Assembly: GCA_031289975.1 (NCBI GenBank)
Contig: JAITOM010000324.1
Location: 1-8,631 of the forward strand
Source: Methanobrevibacter sp.
Lineage (GTDB): Archaea; Methanobacteriota; Methanobacteria; Methanobacteriales; Methanobacteriaceae
Length of the DNA: 8,631 nucleotides
Direction of reading: 5' to 3'
Below, in pieces: positions 1 through 6,096 of this stretch. Position numbers and translations under genes: made by a program. The notes under the pieces are model-generated. The model was not told where the DNA came from, searched no databases, and worked only from the letters and a program-made list of their open reading frames with translations. The stretch's first letter is position 1; each line of letters begins with the position of its first letter.

Positions 1-67
1 GGAAAAATTTATAAAATTCAATACTTGGGTTAAAATATATTTGAATCTTTAAAAAAAGAAATAAGAG

Positions 68-105
68 AAAATCCATGAAAAAATTTTAATTCCCATGGGA
101 TTTTT
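68..105. other. Imperfect inverted repeat followed by a T-run
   Basis: The arms AAAATCCATG (68-77) and CATGGGATTTT (94-104) can pair with one bulged base around a 16-nt A/T-rich loop, and a short T-run ends the right arm. On the plus strand this could be the 3' end or terminator of a gene left of the window, or an operator upstream of the superoxide reductase gene. No gene end is visible to its left, so the role is open. Confidence 0.35.
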
Positions 106-115
106 GACATACCCA

Positions 116-150
116 ATAAATTAAAGTTAAATAAATTAAAGTTAAATAAA
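116..150 (+). repeat. Tandem 15-bp repeat upstream of superoxide reductase
   Basis: ATAAATTAAAGTTAA occurs twice in perfect tandem (116-130 and 131-145), followed by a partial third unit (ATAAA). It lies 33-67 bases upstream of the superoxide reductase start codon, where a promoter or operator would be expected. It may be a duplicated promoter element or simple slippage in A/T-rich DNA; no textbook TATA box stands out inside it. Confidence 0.6.
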
Positions 151-182
151 ATTGATGAAATTTAAATTGTAGGAGGATTTAT

Positions 183-554
183 ATGGCAAATGAAGGTTTA
201 TTATTAAAATGTAAATTATGTGGAAGTATAATGGAGAAAGTTTTTGGTTCTGAAACTGGTCAGTCTGATGATTTTGAATTATTAGAGATTAAACATGATG
301 GTGAAGGTGCTGCTAAGCATGTACCTATTATAAAGAGAGATGGAGATAATGTAATCATTAAGGTGGGTGAAATTACTCATCCAAGTGAAAATGAGCATTA
401 TATAGGCTTTATTGAATTACTTGATGGAGATACAACTTACAGAAAAAATTTAAAGCCTGGCGAAGAACCAGAAGCTGTGTTTAAAGTTGATACTGAGATT
501 AATAAATTAAAAGCAAGAGAGTATTGTACTGTTCATGGTTTATGGGAATCTTAA
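183..554 (+). CDS. Superoxide reductase (desulfoferrodoxin family, degenerate centre I)
   Basis: Cytoplasmic non-haem iron enzyme that reduces superoxide to hydrogen peroxide, normally with electrons from rubredoxin; it protects anaerobes during oxygen exposure. The 123-residue protein shows the full His4-Cys1 centre II pattern: H46 (KHVP), H66 (HPSE), H72 (EHYI), C115 and H118 (CxxHGLW). The spacings of 20, 6 and 3 match the family. Length is typical of two-domain desulfoferrodoxin. The N-terminal desulforedoxin-like part keeps only one CxxC (C10, C13); the second Cys-Cys pair that completes the FeCys4 centre I is missing. The Glu usually before KHVP is Ala (A44), with K45 kept. The start is fixed by AGGAGG at 171-176, six bases before ATG. 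It appears monocistronic, and no rubredoxin gene is in the window. The family call is very safe; the effect of the substitutions is unknown. Confidence 0.95.
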   Translation: MANEGLLLKCKLCGSIMEKVFGSETGQSDDFELLEIKHDGEGAAKHVPIIKRDGDNVIIKVGEITHPSENEHYIGFIELLDGDTTYRKNLKPGEEPEAVFKVDTEINKLKAREYCTVHGLWES

Positions 555-640
555 TTATTTAATATTTTGAAATAGTATCAGATAAAATAGTTATCCAGAC
601 AATATTTTATGTTTATAGTTTTTTAGTTAACTTTTTCCAT

Positions 641-682
641 TATAATTAAAATTTTTATAATTAAAATTTTTATAATTAAAAT
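641..682. repeat. 15-bp tandem repeat, about 2.8 copies
   Basis: TATAATTAAAATTTT repeats at 641-655 and 656-670, with a partial third unit at 671-682. It is non-coding and probably arose by replication slippage. Confidence 0.7.
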
Positions 683-694
683 TAAAAAAATATT

Positions 695-731
695 AGAAAT
701 TCTATAAAAAAATAAGAAATTCTATAAAAAA
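695..731. repeat. Direct repeat, 17-bp unit with 20-bp period
   Basis: AGAAATTCTATAAAAAA occurs at 695-711 and again at 715-731. Each unit contains the small dyad AGAA-A-TTCT. The 20-bp period would put both dyads on about the same helix face, but the position (about 300 bases from the next gene) and low complexity make a regulatory role uncertain. Confidence 0.6.
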
Positions 732-876
732 TATTAGAAAAAATTTAGGTTATAAAATTATATAAAAGATAAATTTATAATAAATTTAATCTATTCAAAG
801 TAAAACTTTAATAATCAAAATAAAACTTATTAAATAGAAAAATAGAAGATAAATAGCAATTTTAGTTAAAGAATTT

Positions 877-920
877 ATAACAATTGTTATGTTATATTAT
901 TAACAGTGTTATATATCTTA
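877..920 (+). promoter_or_regulatory. Probable promoter and operator dyads of the ABC importer operon
   Basis: A perfect 14-bp palindrome ATAACAATTGTTAT (877-890) is followed by a second dyad TAACA-G-TGTTA (901-911). Their centres are about 22 bp apart, roughly two helical turns. The A/T-rich GTTATATATCTTATA (908-922) is a plausible archaeal TATA box, which would put the transcription start near 935-945. Dyads upstream of and overlapping the TATA box fit control by a dimeric archaeal regulator. The same half-sites recur upstream of comC. Promoter position is inferred from sequence only. Confidence 0.5.
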
Positions 921-942
921 TACTAATGGCTATCTATTTCTA

Positions 943-977
943 AAATAGCTGTTTAAAAAAGGAAATAGCTATTTAAA
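943..977 (+). promoter_or_regulatory. Twin palindromes / 12-bp hairpin in the importer leader
   Basis: AAATAGCTGTTTAAA (943-957) and AAATAGCTATTTAAA (963-977) are near-identical units with a 20-bp period; the second contains a perfect 12-bp palindrome. They could be two operator sites on one helix face near the transcription start. In RNA, 943-954 can instead pair with 963-974 as a 12-bp stem with one G-U pair and an 8-base loop (AAAAAAGG). The hairpin ends about 35 bases before the ribosome site, so it could affect leader structure. No known riboswitch class is recognised. Confidence 0.45.
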
Positions 978-1021
978 GAAAATTAAAGAAATTAAAAGGT
1001 TTAAATCATGGAGGTAAACTC

Positions 1022-2068
1022 ATGGTGAATAAAAAAGGTTTAGGAATATTAGCTGCAATAATAATTGTTGTCGGTGTTGTGTTTTTTGTAAGTGGAGGAA
1101 ATTCATTATTTTTGGCTAAAGAAGCTAATAATACTGTGGAGGCAGCTGTTACAAAGGATTGTGCAGGAACTCCTTGGTTTGTATCCCAAGAGAAAGGATT
1201 TTTTGAGAGTTATGGTCTTAATTTTGTAGATAAAGGACAAATTCCCCAACCTCAACAAGGAGCAGCACTTATAAGTGGAGAAATAAATGTGTATGTGGGT
1301 CATCCTAATGCAGTCATAAATCTTTTACAAAGTGGAGCTAAAATAAAAGGTGTAGCTGTAAGTGAATCAGAACCAATTAATCAATCAGTAGAAAAACAAC
1401 ACATGCATTGGCTTGTAAAAGAAGACAGTCCATTAAAAACTGCAGAAGATTTTATAAAATTTAAAGAGGAGAATGGTCGTAAGGTCAAGATTGCTGTACT
1501 TTCAACTGGTACTTGTGCAGATTTAGAGACTAATGCATATCTTAGAGATCATAATATAAGTAAAGATTATTATGAATTCATAGTGCTTCCTGATGCTCAA
1601 CAAGAAGTCGCATTACAAGAAGGACATATTGATATAGCTACTTTACATCCCCCATTCTTTAATAAAGCAGAGCATGATGGTGGAGTTAGGATATTATGGA
1701 CAAGTACTGAAGCATTTGGTTCAGCTGCAGGAACAACATTAATTGTTTTCACTGAAGATTACATAAAAAAGTATCCAGACACGATTAGAGATTTCGTTAA
1801 TGCATTTAAGGATTCTGAAAGATGGTCCAATTCTAATAGAAATGAAGCAGGAGAAATAACTGCAAAAGACATTGGTTTACCATACACATCTAATGTACAT
1901 TGGTACAGCCCATCTGGAGCTATTAGCAATGTAACAAAGGAATATCTTCAAAAATGGATTGATGCTATGGTAATAGATGGTCAACTGAAAAAAGATGAGT
2001 TTAAAGTTGAAGACTTATATGTTGATACTTTTAAAGATACATGGAAAGAGAATTTACCTGATAATTAA
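1022..2068 (+). CDS. ABC transporter substrate-binding protein (NMT1/SsuA-TauA type)
   Basis: Extracellular solute receptor of an ABC importer in the nitrate/sulfonate/taurine class. Of 348 residues, 6-27 form one strong hydrophobic segment after a short basic start (MVNKK), which is an uncleaved anchor or a signal peptide. There is no lipobox cysteine, so membrane anchoring looks more likely than lipidation. The mature part reads as a type II periplasmic-binding fold: an early strand ending in AGTPWFVSQEKGFF, typical of the family, then a GEINVYVGHPNAV region, a second lobe starting near KVKIAVLSTGT, and a C-terminal helical part with many aromatic residues. GGAGGT at 1010-1015 lies six bases before ATG and fixes the start. 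The stop overlaps the next gene's possible start (TAATG). Substrate cannot be read from sequence; a sulfonate is favoured by family and by nearby comC and comD, but nitrate-, pyrimidine- or other anion-type ligands remain possible. Confidence 0.85.
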   Translation: MVNKKGLGILAAIIIVVGVVFFVSGGNSLFLAKEANNTVEAAVTKDCAGTPWFVSQEKGFFESYGLNFVDKGQIPQPQQGAALISGEINVYVGHPNAVINLLQSGAKIKGVAVSESEPINQSVEKQHMHWLVKEDSPLKTAEDFIKFKEENGRKVKIAVLSTGTCADLETNAYLRDHNISKDYYEFIVLPDAQQEVALQEGHIDIATLHPPFFNKAEHDGGVRILWTSTEAFGSAAGTTLIVFTEDYIKKYPDTIRDFVNAFKDSERWSNSNRNEAGEITAKDIGLPYTSNVHWYSPSGAISNVTKEYLQKWIDAMVIDGQLKKDEFKVEDLYVDTFKDTWKENLPDN

Positions 2069-3015
2069 TGTATTATGCATATCAAAGGCGGATTGATATT
2101 ATAGTGGATAATATTGAAGAGAAAGATGAAATAGATAATCAAATTGATTCATTCAAGAATAATAATGAATTTAAAATAGAAATAAAAAACCTTAAAAAAT
2201 CTTTTAAAGTGAAAGATAAACTAAATAAAAATAAAGAAGTTGAACTTTCTGTATTGGATGGTGTGAATTTAAATATTAAATCTGGAGAGTTTTTAGCTAT
2301 ATTAGGACCAAGTGGATGTGGAAAATCAACATTATTGGATATTATTGGAGGACTTTCAAATCAATCTGATGGAGAAATTTTTATTGATGGTAAGCCTGTT
2401 GATGGACCTGGTTTAAATAGAGGCATTGTTTTTCAACAGTATACACTTTTACCTTGGAAAAATACTCTTGAAAATGTTGCATTTCCCTTGGAAAACAGTT
2501 TCAATAAAAAAAAGAGAATAAAAATTGCTAAAGATTATATTTCGCTTGTGGGACTATCTTCTTTTGAAGATAGATATCCTCATGAGTTAAGTGGAGGTAT
2601 GAAGCAAAGAGTTGCTATTGCACGTGCCTTAGCTATTAATCCTGAAATATTATTGATGGATGAACCATTTGCTGCAGTTGATGCTCAAACAAGAGCAACT
2701 TTACAAGAAGATTTACTTAAAATCACTGAAAAATACAAAAAAACCGTTGTTTTTATTACCCATAGTATTGAAGAAGCCGTTTTTTTAGGGGATAAAATAG
2801 CTATTATGAGTAGTGAACCAAGTACAATTAAAGAAGAAATTAAAATACCTATATCCAGAGAATTTAGAATAATTAAAGATTTTAAGAGCAGTACTGAATT
2901 TTTAAGATTGAGAAATAAAACATTGGGGATTTTGAAAGAAGAAGTGATAAAATCACAAGAAATATCAAAATCAAGTTTTCCTAACGAGGAAATCCTAACA
3001 GAGGAGGGGATCTAA
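2068..3015 (+). CDS. ABC transporter ATP-binding protein (SsuB/TauB/NrtD type)
   Basis: Cytoplasmic ATPase that energises the importer encoded around it. All motifs of an active subunit are present: Walker A GPSGCGKST (80-88), Q-loop at Q123-Q124 with YTLLPWKN typical of the SsuB/TauB group, signature LSGGMKQR (174-181), Walker B ILLMDEP (194-200), D-loop near D205 and switch H232. At 315 residues it is longer than the usual 250-265, with an acidic N-terminal extension of about 35 residues and a C-terminal extension of about 45. The start is uncertain. ATG at 2068 overlaps the previous stop but has no ribosome site. An in-frame GTG at 2104, 12 codons on, follows AAAGGCGG and gives a more natural N-terminus (VDNIEEKDEID). 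The gene ends in a strong ribosome site for the next gene. Confidence 0.9.
   Translation: MYYAYQRRIDIIVDNIEEKDEIDNQIDSFKNNNEFKIEIKNLKKSFKVKDKLNKNKEVELSVLDGVNLNIKSGEFLAILGPSGCGKSTLLDIIGGLSNQSDGEIFIDGKPVDGPGLNRGIVFQQYTLLPWKNTLENVAFPLENSFNKKKRIKIAKDYISLVGLSSFEDRYPHELSGGMKQRVAIARALAINPEILLMDEPFAAVDAQTRATLQEDLLKITEKYKKTVVFITHSIEEAVFLGDKIAIMSSEPSTIKEEIKIPISREFRIIKDFKSSTEFLRLRNKTLGILKEEVIKSQEISKSSFPNEEILTEEGI
3001..3009 (+). promoter_or_regulatory. Strong ribosome binding site that decides the first permease start
   Basis: GAGGAGGGG lies in the last codons of the ATPase gene, five bases before ATT at 3015-3017. No ATG, GTG or TTG in the permease frame occurs near it; the first is TTG at 3090, about 80 bases away. 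The site therefore points to initiation at ATT, overlapping the ATPase stop codon (TAATT). Confidence 0.65.
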
Positions 3016-3806
3016 TTAGTTCTGCTGTCTCTAATCTAATTTCATTATTAAAATCAGCTATTCACAAATATATTGCTGTAATATTCTTTTTGATATTATG
3101 GCAAGTCCTTCCTACTTTGGGTTTAGTAAATCAAATATTTATACCTACACCCACCACAATTTTAGTTGAAATGTGGAGTTTAATTTTAGATGGAACATTA
3201 CAAGCAGATTTAATAATCAGTCTTTACAGAGTCGTCATGGGATTTATTATCGCACTTTTAGTAGGATTATCCTTAGGATTTTTACTTGGTGGATTCTTTA
3301 AAAAGTTTGAAAAAGCTTTAAATCCACTAATACAAGTTTTAAGTCAAGCCAACCCATTCACATTGTTTCCTGTTTTCATAATATTTTTAGGAATAGGAGA
3401 AATTTCTAAGATTTTAATTATTTATTGGGTAAGCCAATGGTCTATAATGACTAATACAATCACTGGAATTAACAATGTCGACCCAATATTTATAAAATTA
3501 GGAAAAGCTATAGGACTTGGAAAAATAGACATTTTTAGAAAAATTATTGTTCCTGCATCTTTACCCACAGTATTCACTGGAATTCGAATGGGGGCAGTAT
3601 TCTCATTTTTCATGCTTATCGGTGCAGAAATGATGGGAACAACTTCAGGGTTAGGATATATGATTATGCAAGCTCAAAATGTAATGCAAATACCAAGAAT
3701 GTGGGTTGGAATAGTTGTTGTAGCTTTATTAGGACTACTTACAAATTATTTAATACTTTGGATTGAAAAACAACTTGTTAAAGGAAAAGAAAAGATATCA
3801 ATTTAA
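3015..3806 (+). CDS. ABC transporter permease 1 (SsuC/TauC type), apparent ATT start
   Basis: Inner-membrane subunit forming the translocation path with permease 2. A minimal reading from TTG at 3090 gives 238 residues. That removes most of the first helix and everything before LILWQVLPTLGLVN. The frame stays open upstream to 2985 and encodes an N-terminus (KSAIHKYIAVIFF) that aligns with permease 2 (KNMVEKYIAIIIF), so translation must start further up. ATT at 3015, five bases after GAGGAGGGG, gives 263 residues, close to permease 2 (272). In that numbering the cytoplasmic coupling (EAA) loop is near 162-185 (KAIGLGKIDIFRKIIVPASLP, split here by function) with its glycines intact, followed by TGIRMGAVFSFF. 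About six membrane helices are expected. ATT may be a true non-canonical start or a G-to-T change or error in an ATG. Family call is safe; the exact start is inferred. Confidence 0.85.
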   Translation: MSSAVSNLISLLKSAIHKYIAVIFFLILWQVLPTLGLVNQIFIPTPTTILVEMWSLILDGTLQADLIISLYRVVMGFIIALLVGLSLGFLLGGFFKKFEKALNPLIQVLSQANPFTLFPVFIIFLGIGEISKILIIYWVSQWSIMTNTITGINNVDPIFIKLGKAIGLGKIDIFRKIIVPASLPTVFTGIRMGAVFSFFMLIGAEMMGTTSGLGYMIMQAQNVMQIPRMWVGIVVVALLGLLTNYLILWIEKQLVKGKEKISI

Positions 3807-3832
3807 AGAAATAAGAATTAAAAGCTTAATTC

Positions 3833-4651
3833 ATGGTCATGAAAAGTTTAATGGTGTATAGATATATGGGAGGAAAAAATAAGTTCACATTACTGCTAAA
3901 AAATATGGTGGAAAAATATATTGCTATCATAATTTTTTTAGCATTTTTAGAGATTCTTCCTTCAATAGGAGTCGTAAATCCAATCTTTCTACCCCCAATT
4001 TCTAAAATAATTTTATCCATCTGGAGTACAACAATTAATGGTACTCTTCCTATAGCATTTACATACACATTTTTTAGAGTTTTAGCTGGATTAAGTATAT
4101 CTATCTTAATAGCTATTCCTTTAGGGTTTTTATTAGGAGGTTTTTTTCAAAATTTAGAAAAATCTATCAACCCACTTTTTAAAATTTTTGAGCAATTCAA
4201 TCCTCTCACTCTTTTTCATCTTTTAATCATACTAATCAGTATAAATGAACTTTCTACAATAATTGTTATCTATTGGGCATCTCAATGGCCAATACTTAAT
4301 AGTACTATCTCAGCTATTAAAAATGTAGATCATACCCTTATTAAAGTAGCAAAAATGAGTAAATTTGATAAATTTGACATCTTCTGGAAAATACATATTC
4401 CATCATCAATTCCAAAAATTTTTACAGGTATAAGATTAGGATTATTATTCGCATTTTTAATATCTATGGGTGTTGAAATGATGGGAATGACCACAGGTCA
4501 GGGATTAGGATTTTTTATAATGATTACTTGGATGAATGGATTTAATACAGAAATGTGGGCAGGAGTATATGTAATGACATTGTTAGCGATTTCAATGAAT
4601 TTTATTCTTGTTAAAATTGAAAAATATTTAATTAAAGCTAATTTATTTTAA
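3833..4651 (+). CDS. ABC transporter permease 2 (SsuC/TauC type, degenerate coupling loop)
   Basis: Second membrane subunit of the importer, 26 bases after permease 1 and clearly its paralogue along the whole length (for example LPSIGVVNPIFLPP against LPTLGLVNQIFIPT, and TGIRLG.. against TGIRMG..). About six membrane helices are visible. The coupling loop that contacts the ATPase differs: where permease 1 has AIGLGKIDIFRK, this protein has KMSKFDKFDIFWK (174-186), so both loop glycines are lost. This suggests an asymmetric heterodimer. The start is uncertain. ATGs at 3833, 3839, 3851 and 3866 are all in frame and none has a strong ribosome site. ATG 3866 (MGGKNKF) best matches the inferred permease 1 start and has a weak GGTG upstream. 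The likely partner in transport is the upstream binding protein and ATPase. Confidence 0.87.
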   Translation: MVMKSLMVYRYMGGKNKFTLLLKNMVEKYIAIIIFLAFLEILPSIGVVNPIFLPPISKIILSIWSTTINGTLPIAFTYTFFRVLAGLSISILIAIPLGFLLGGFFQNLEKSINPLFKIFEQFNPLTLFHLLIILISINELSTIIVIYWASQWPILNSTISAIKNVDHTLIKVAKMSKFDKFDIFWKIHIPSSIPKIFTGIRLGLLFAFLISMGVEMMGMTTGQGLGFFIMITWMNGFNTEMWAGVYVMTLLAISMNFILVKIEKYLIKANLF

Positions 4652-4733
4652 ATTCGTTATTGGGATTATTAAAACTATGGGGATTGTTAAAGATAATATT
4701 ATACCTAAAGAAATATTAAACTCATTAAATAAA

Positions 4734-4776
4734 TACTGTTATAAATAAAATACTATTATAAATAAAAATATATAAA
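4734..4776 (+). promoter_or_regulatory. Duplicated TATA-like promoter of the Cys/His-rich gene
   Basis: TACTGTTATAAATAAAA (4734-4750) and TACTATTATAAATAAAA (4751-4767) are tandem 17-bp units differing at one base. Each contains TTATAAATA, close to an archaeal TATA box. Another A/T stretch, TATATAAA (4769-4776), follows. The start codon is at 4789, so the upstream unit would give a leader of about 20-25 bases and the downstream one a shorter leader. This suggests the small gene has its own promoter apart from the importer operon. Confidence 0.5.
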
Positions 4777-4788
4777 CGGAGCATTTAA

Positions 4789-5040
4789 ATGAAAAGAAAA
4801 TATGTTATAATACTATTAATTTTGGTAATTGTTGTAGCTATTTCCATATCTGCATGTTTTTTAATGTTTTCACAGAATGATGATAAAATCTGTTCAAATT
4901 GTCAGATGTTAAATTGTCATGATCATGCTCATGATAACTATTGCTGTGATATGTGTTATAATATGGAAAATTCTAATAAAACATGTAATTGTGATATGCC
5001 TAATGGAACTAATATGTCTAATTATGATATAAATAGCTGA
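4789..5040 (+). CDS. Small membrane-anchored Cys/His-rich protein, unknown function
   Basis: I do not recognise this 83-residue protein. It starts MKRK, then one hydrophobic segment (about 5-27), then an exported-looking tail. Positions 20-23 (ISAC) resemble a lipobox, so it could be a lipoprotein cut before C23, or simply a single-span protein. The tail has eight cysteines and three histidines in about 35 residues: CSNC (35-38), C43-HDHAH with H44, H46 and H48, CCDMC (52-56) and CNC (66-68), plus several Asp and Met. This composition suggests metal binding (zinc, copper or nickel) or disulfide cross-links outside the cell, but no known finger is matched. GGAG at 4778-4781, seven bases before ATG, supports the start. 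It lies 137 bases after the importer genes with its own promoter-like repeat, so a link to transport is only positional. Confidence 0.7.
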   Translation: MKRKYVIILLILVIVVAISISACFLMFSQNDDKICSNCQMLNCHDHAHDNYCCDMCYNMENSNKTCNCDMPNGTNMSNYDINS

Positions 5041-5168
5041 AAGTTAATATAGGATAAATAATTTATTAAATTATAAAAAATTTAAATATTTTTTAATTAA
5101 TTCAAATAATTTTAAATTAATATCTTTTAATAATATTTATTTTTAAAAAATTATTTATTATGAACCTT

Positions 5169-5328
5169 ATCAAAATGGCACTGTAAAAAGAGGATGGAAA
5201 TCCGCAATCTGGAATTTGAATTTGTAGCAGAAAAAGTTTAGACCATGTACATGTAATTAAACTTTTATCGTCGGTTTTCAATTTTTCAATTGTGAAAATC
5301 TATGCTAATTTTACAGTGCCATCAAAAT
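5169..5328. mobile_element. MITE-like foldback element, family 1 copy 1, with 8-bp target duplication
   Basis: The element proper is 5177-5320 (144 bp) and is flanked on both sides by ATCAAAAT (5169-5176 and 5321-5328), a perfect 8-bp target duplication. Its ends begin GGCACTGTAAAA in inverted orientation, 12 identical bases and then partial matches. Its exact midpoint (5248.5) coincides with the palindrome CATGTACATG (5244-5253), which is nested inside the arms AAAAGTTTA (5232-5240) and TAAACTTTT (5258-5266). The whole element can therefore snap back on itself. There is no reading frame, so it must be moved by a transposase elsewhere. A related copy is at 8069-8210. Confidence 0.88.
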
Positions 5329-5436
5329 CACTATAATAAAAACTTATTGTTCTTAAATTAAAATTAGCTATTGAATTTTATATTGAAATTATGAATATGG
5401 AGTTAAATAAAAAATTTCAAAATAAATTGTCAAGTA

Positions 5437-5574
5437 TAGTGTTTCACCAAACTTTTATAACATTTTCTAAATTATATTTATAAAAATCATTGAATTTTAA
5501 TATAAATGAATTTAAAAGAGGATTAACAAAGTTTATAAATATCAGGTATGTTATAAATTTTAGGTAAAACACTA
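5437..5574. mobile_element. 138-bp MITE-like element, family 2 copy A
   Basis: A non-coding 138-bp unit begins TAGTGTTTCACC and ends GGTAAAACACTA. Its two 27-bp ends are inverted repeats matching at about 23 positions, both running into TTTATAACAT. A second copy of the same length and orientation lies at 6097-6234 and differs at about 8 of 138 bases by eye. The flanking dinucleotides are TA on the left and CA on the right, so a target duplication is not clear here. Confidence 0.82.
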
Positions 5575-5605
5575 CAATAAAAAACTTAGCTAAATAAATT
5601 TGAAT

Positions 5606-5696
5606 ATTATGATACATAATGAAAAAGTATCTTATCTTGGAAAATAATAATGAAGTATAAGTATAATATTTAAATGAAAATAAAAATAATTAGGGA
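5606..5696 (+). promoter_or_regulatory. Candidate promoter and operator of the SMR gene
   Basis: A dyad ATTATG-ATA-CATAAT occupies 5606-5620, and GATAC (5611-5615) is also inverted against GTATC (5627-5631). The A/T stretch TATAATATTTAAAT (5662-5675) is a plausible TATA box about 30 bases before the start codon, implying a very short leader. AGGGA (5692-5696) could act as a closely spaced ribosome site. The dyads could bind a drug-sensing repressor, but that is speculation. Confidence 0.35.
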
Positions 5697-5699
5697 AAT

Positions 5700-6035
5700 A
5701 TGATAAAAAGTTATTTATTGCTATTGATTGCAATTATATTGGAAGTAATAGCTACTTCATCCTTAAAGAGTTGTGAACATTTTACTAAATTGATTCCAAC
5801 TATAATAACTATTGTGGGATATCTGTTATCCATTTACTTTTTAAGTTTAATTTTAAAAACAATCCCTCTTGGTATTGCTTATGCTTTTTGGGCAGGACTT
5901 GGAATTGTCTTAATACTATTAATTGGGATTATAGTATTTAAAGAAATTCCTGATTTGTTTGCTATAATAGGATTAGTCTTAATAATCACGGGAGTTGTAC
6001 TTATTCACTTGTTTTCTAAAACTTCCAGATATTAA
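5700..6035 (+). CDS. Small multidrug resistance (SMR/EmrE-like) efflux protein
   Basis: Proton-coupled antiporter of the cell membrane, working as a dimer, that exports cationic drugs or quaternary ammonium compounds. At 111 residues it has the family length and four membrane segments (about 4-22, 32-51, 58-78 and 86-105). Key EmrE positions are conserved one residue later: E15 (E14, the proton/substrate carboxylate in LEVIATSSLK), Y41, Y61 and W64 (in AYAFWAGLG), and G91 and G98 in the dimerising last helix. AFWAGLG favours the multidrug (Qac) branch over guanidinium exporters, but substrate class cannot be fixed by eye. It stands alone, convergent with comD, and is bracketed by two direct 138-bp elements, which suggests a recently acquired or excisable gene. 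An amino-acid-like or osmolyte substrate is the main alternative. Confidence 0.92.
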   Translation: MIKSYLLLLIAIILEVIATSSLKSCEHFTKLIPTIITIVGYLLSIYFLSLILKTIPLGIAYAFWAGLGIVLILLIGIIVFKEIPDLFAIIGLVLIITGVVLIHLFSKTSRY

Positions 6036-6096
6036 ACTTAATGAGTGTAATTTATCTCCTTAAACAAATAATTTATACAAATAAAAAACATTAATA

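Larger units (their letters stand above)
555..876. other. Low-complexity A/T-rich spacer
   Basis: No convincing reading frame or RNA gene is seen. The stretch contains short tandem repeats (641-682 and 695-731) and a looser pair of related units near 757-795 containing AAAACTT. It may hold the 3' end of the superoxide reductase transcript, but no clear hairpin terminator was found. Confidence 0.5.
5041..5699. other. Gene-poor region with two mobile elements
   Basis: No credible gene is seen between the Cys/His-rich gene and the SMR gene. The region contains the MITE-like element at 5177-5320, the 138-bp element at 5437-5574 and promoter-like sequence near 5606-5696. The parts 5041-5168 and 5329-5436 are plain A/T-rich DNA in which I see nothing further. 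Confidence 0.6.

Noticed and set aside
641..731. Possible small CRISPR-like array
   Set aside because: The repeats are directly adjacent or nearly so, A/T-only and low-complexity, with no unique spacers and no cas genes.
1106..1303. Minus-strand open frame inside the binding-protein gene
   Set aside because: It is antisense to the coding frame, with no ribosome site and no domain features.
3090..3092. TTG as start of permease 1
   Set aside because: No ribosome site precedes it, it falls inside the first membrane helix, and upstream in-frame sequence aligns with permease 2.
3422..3613. Minus-strand open frame inside permease 1
   Set aside because: It lies antisense to the conserved coupling-loop region and has no supporting signals.
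3826..4068. Minus-strand open frame inside permease 2
   Set aside because: It is a by-product of A/T-rich membrane-protein codons on the other strand, and the permease frame is clearly the real one.
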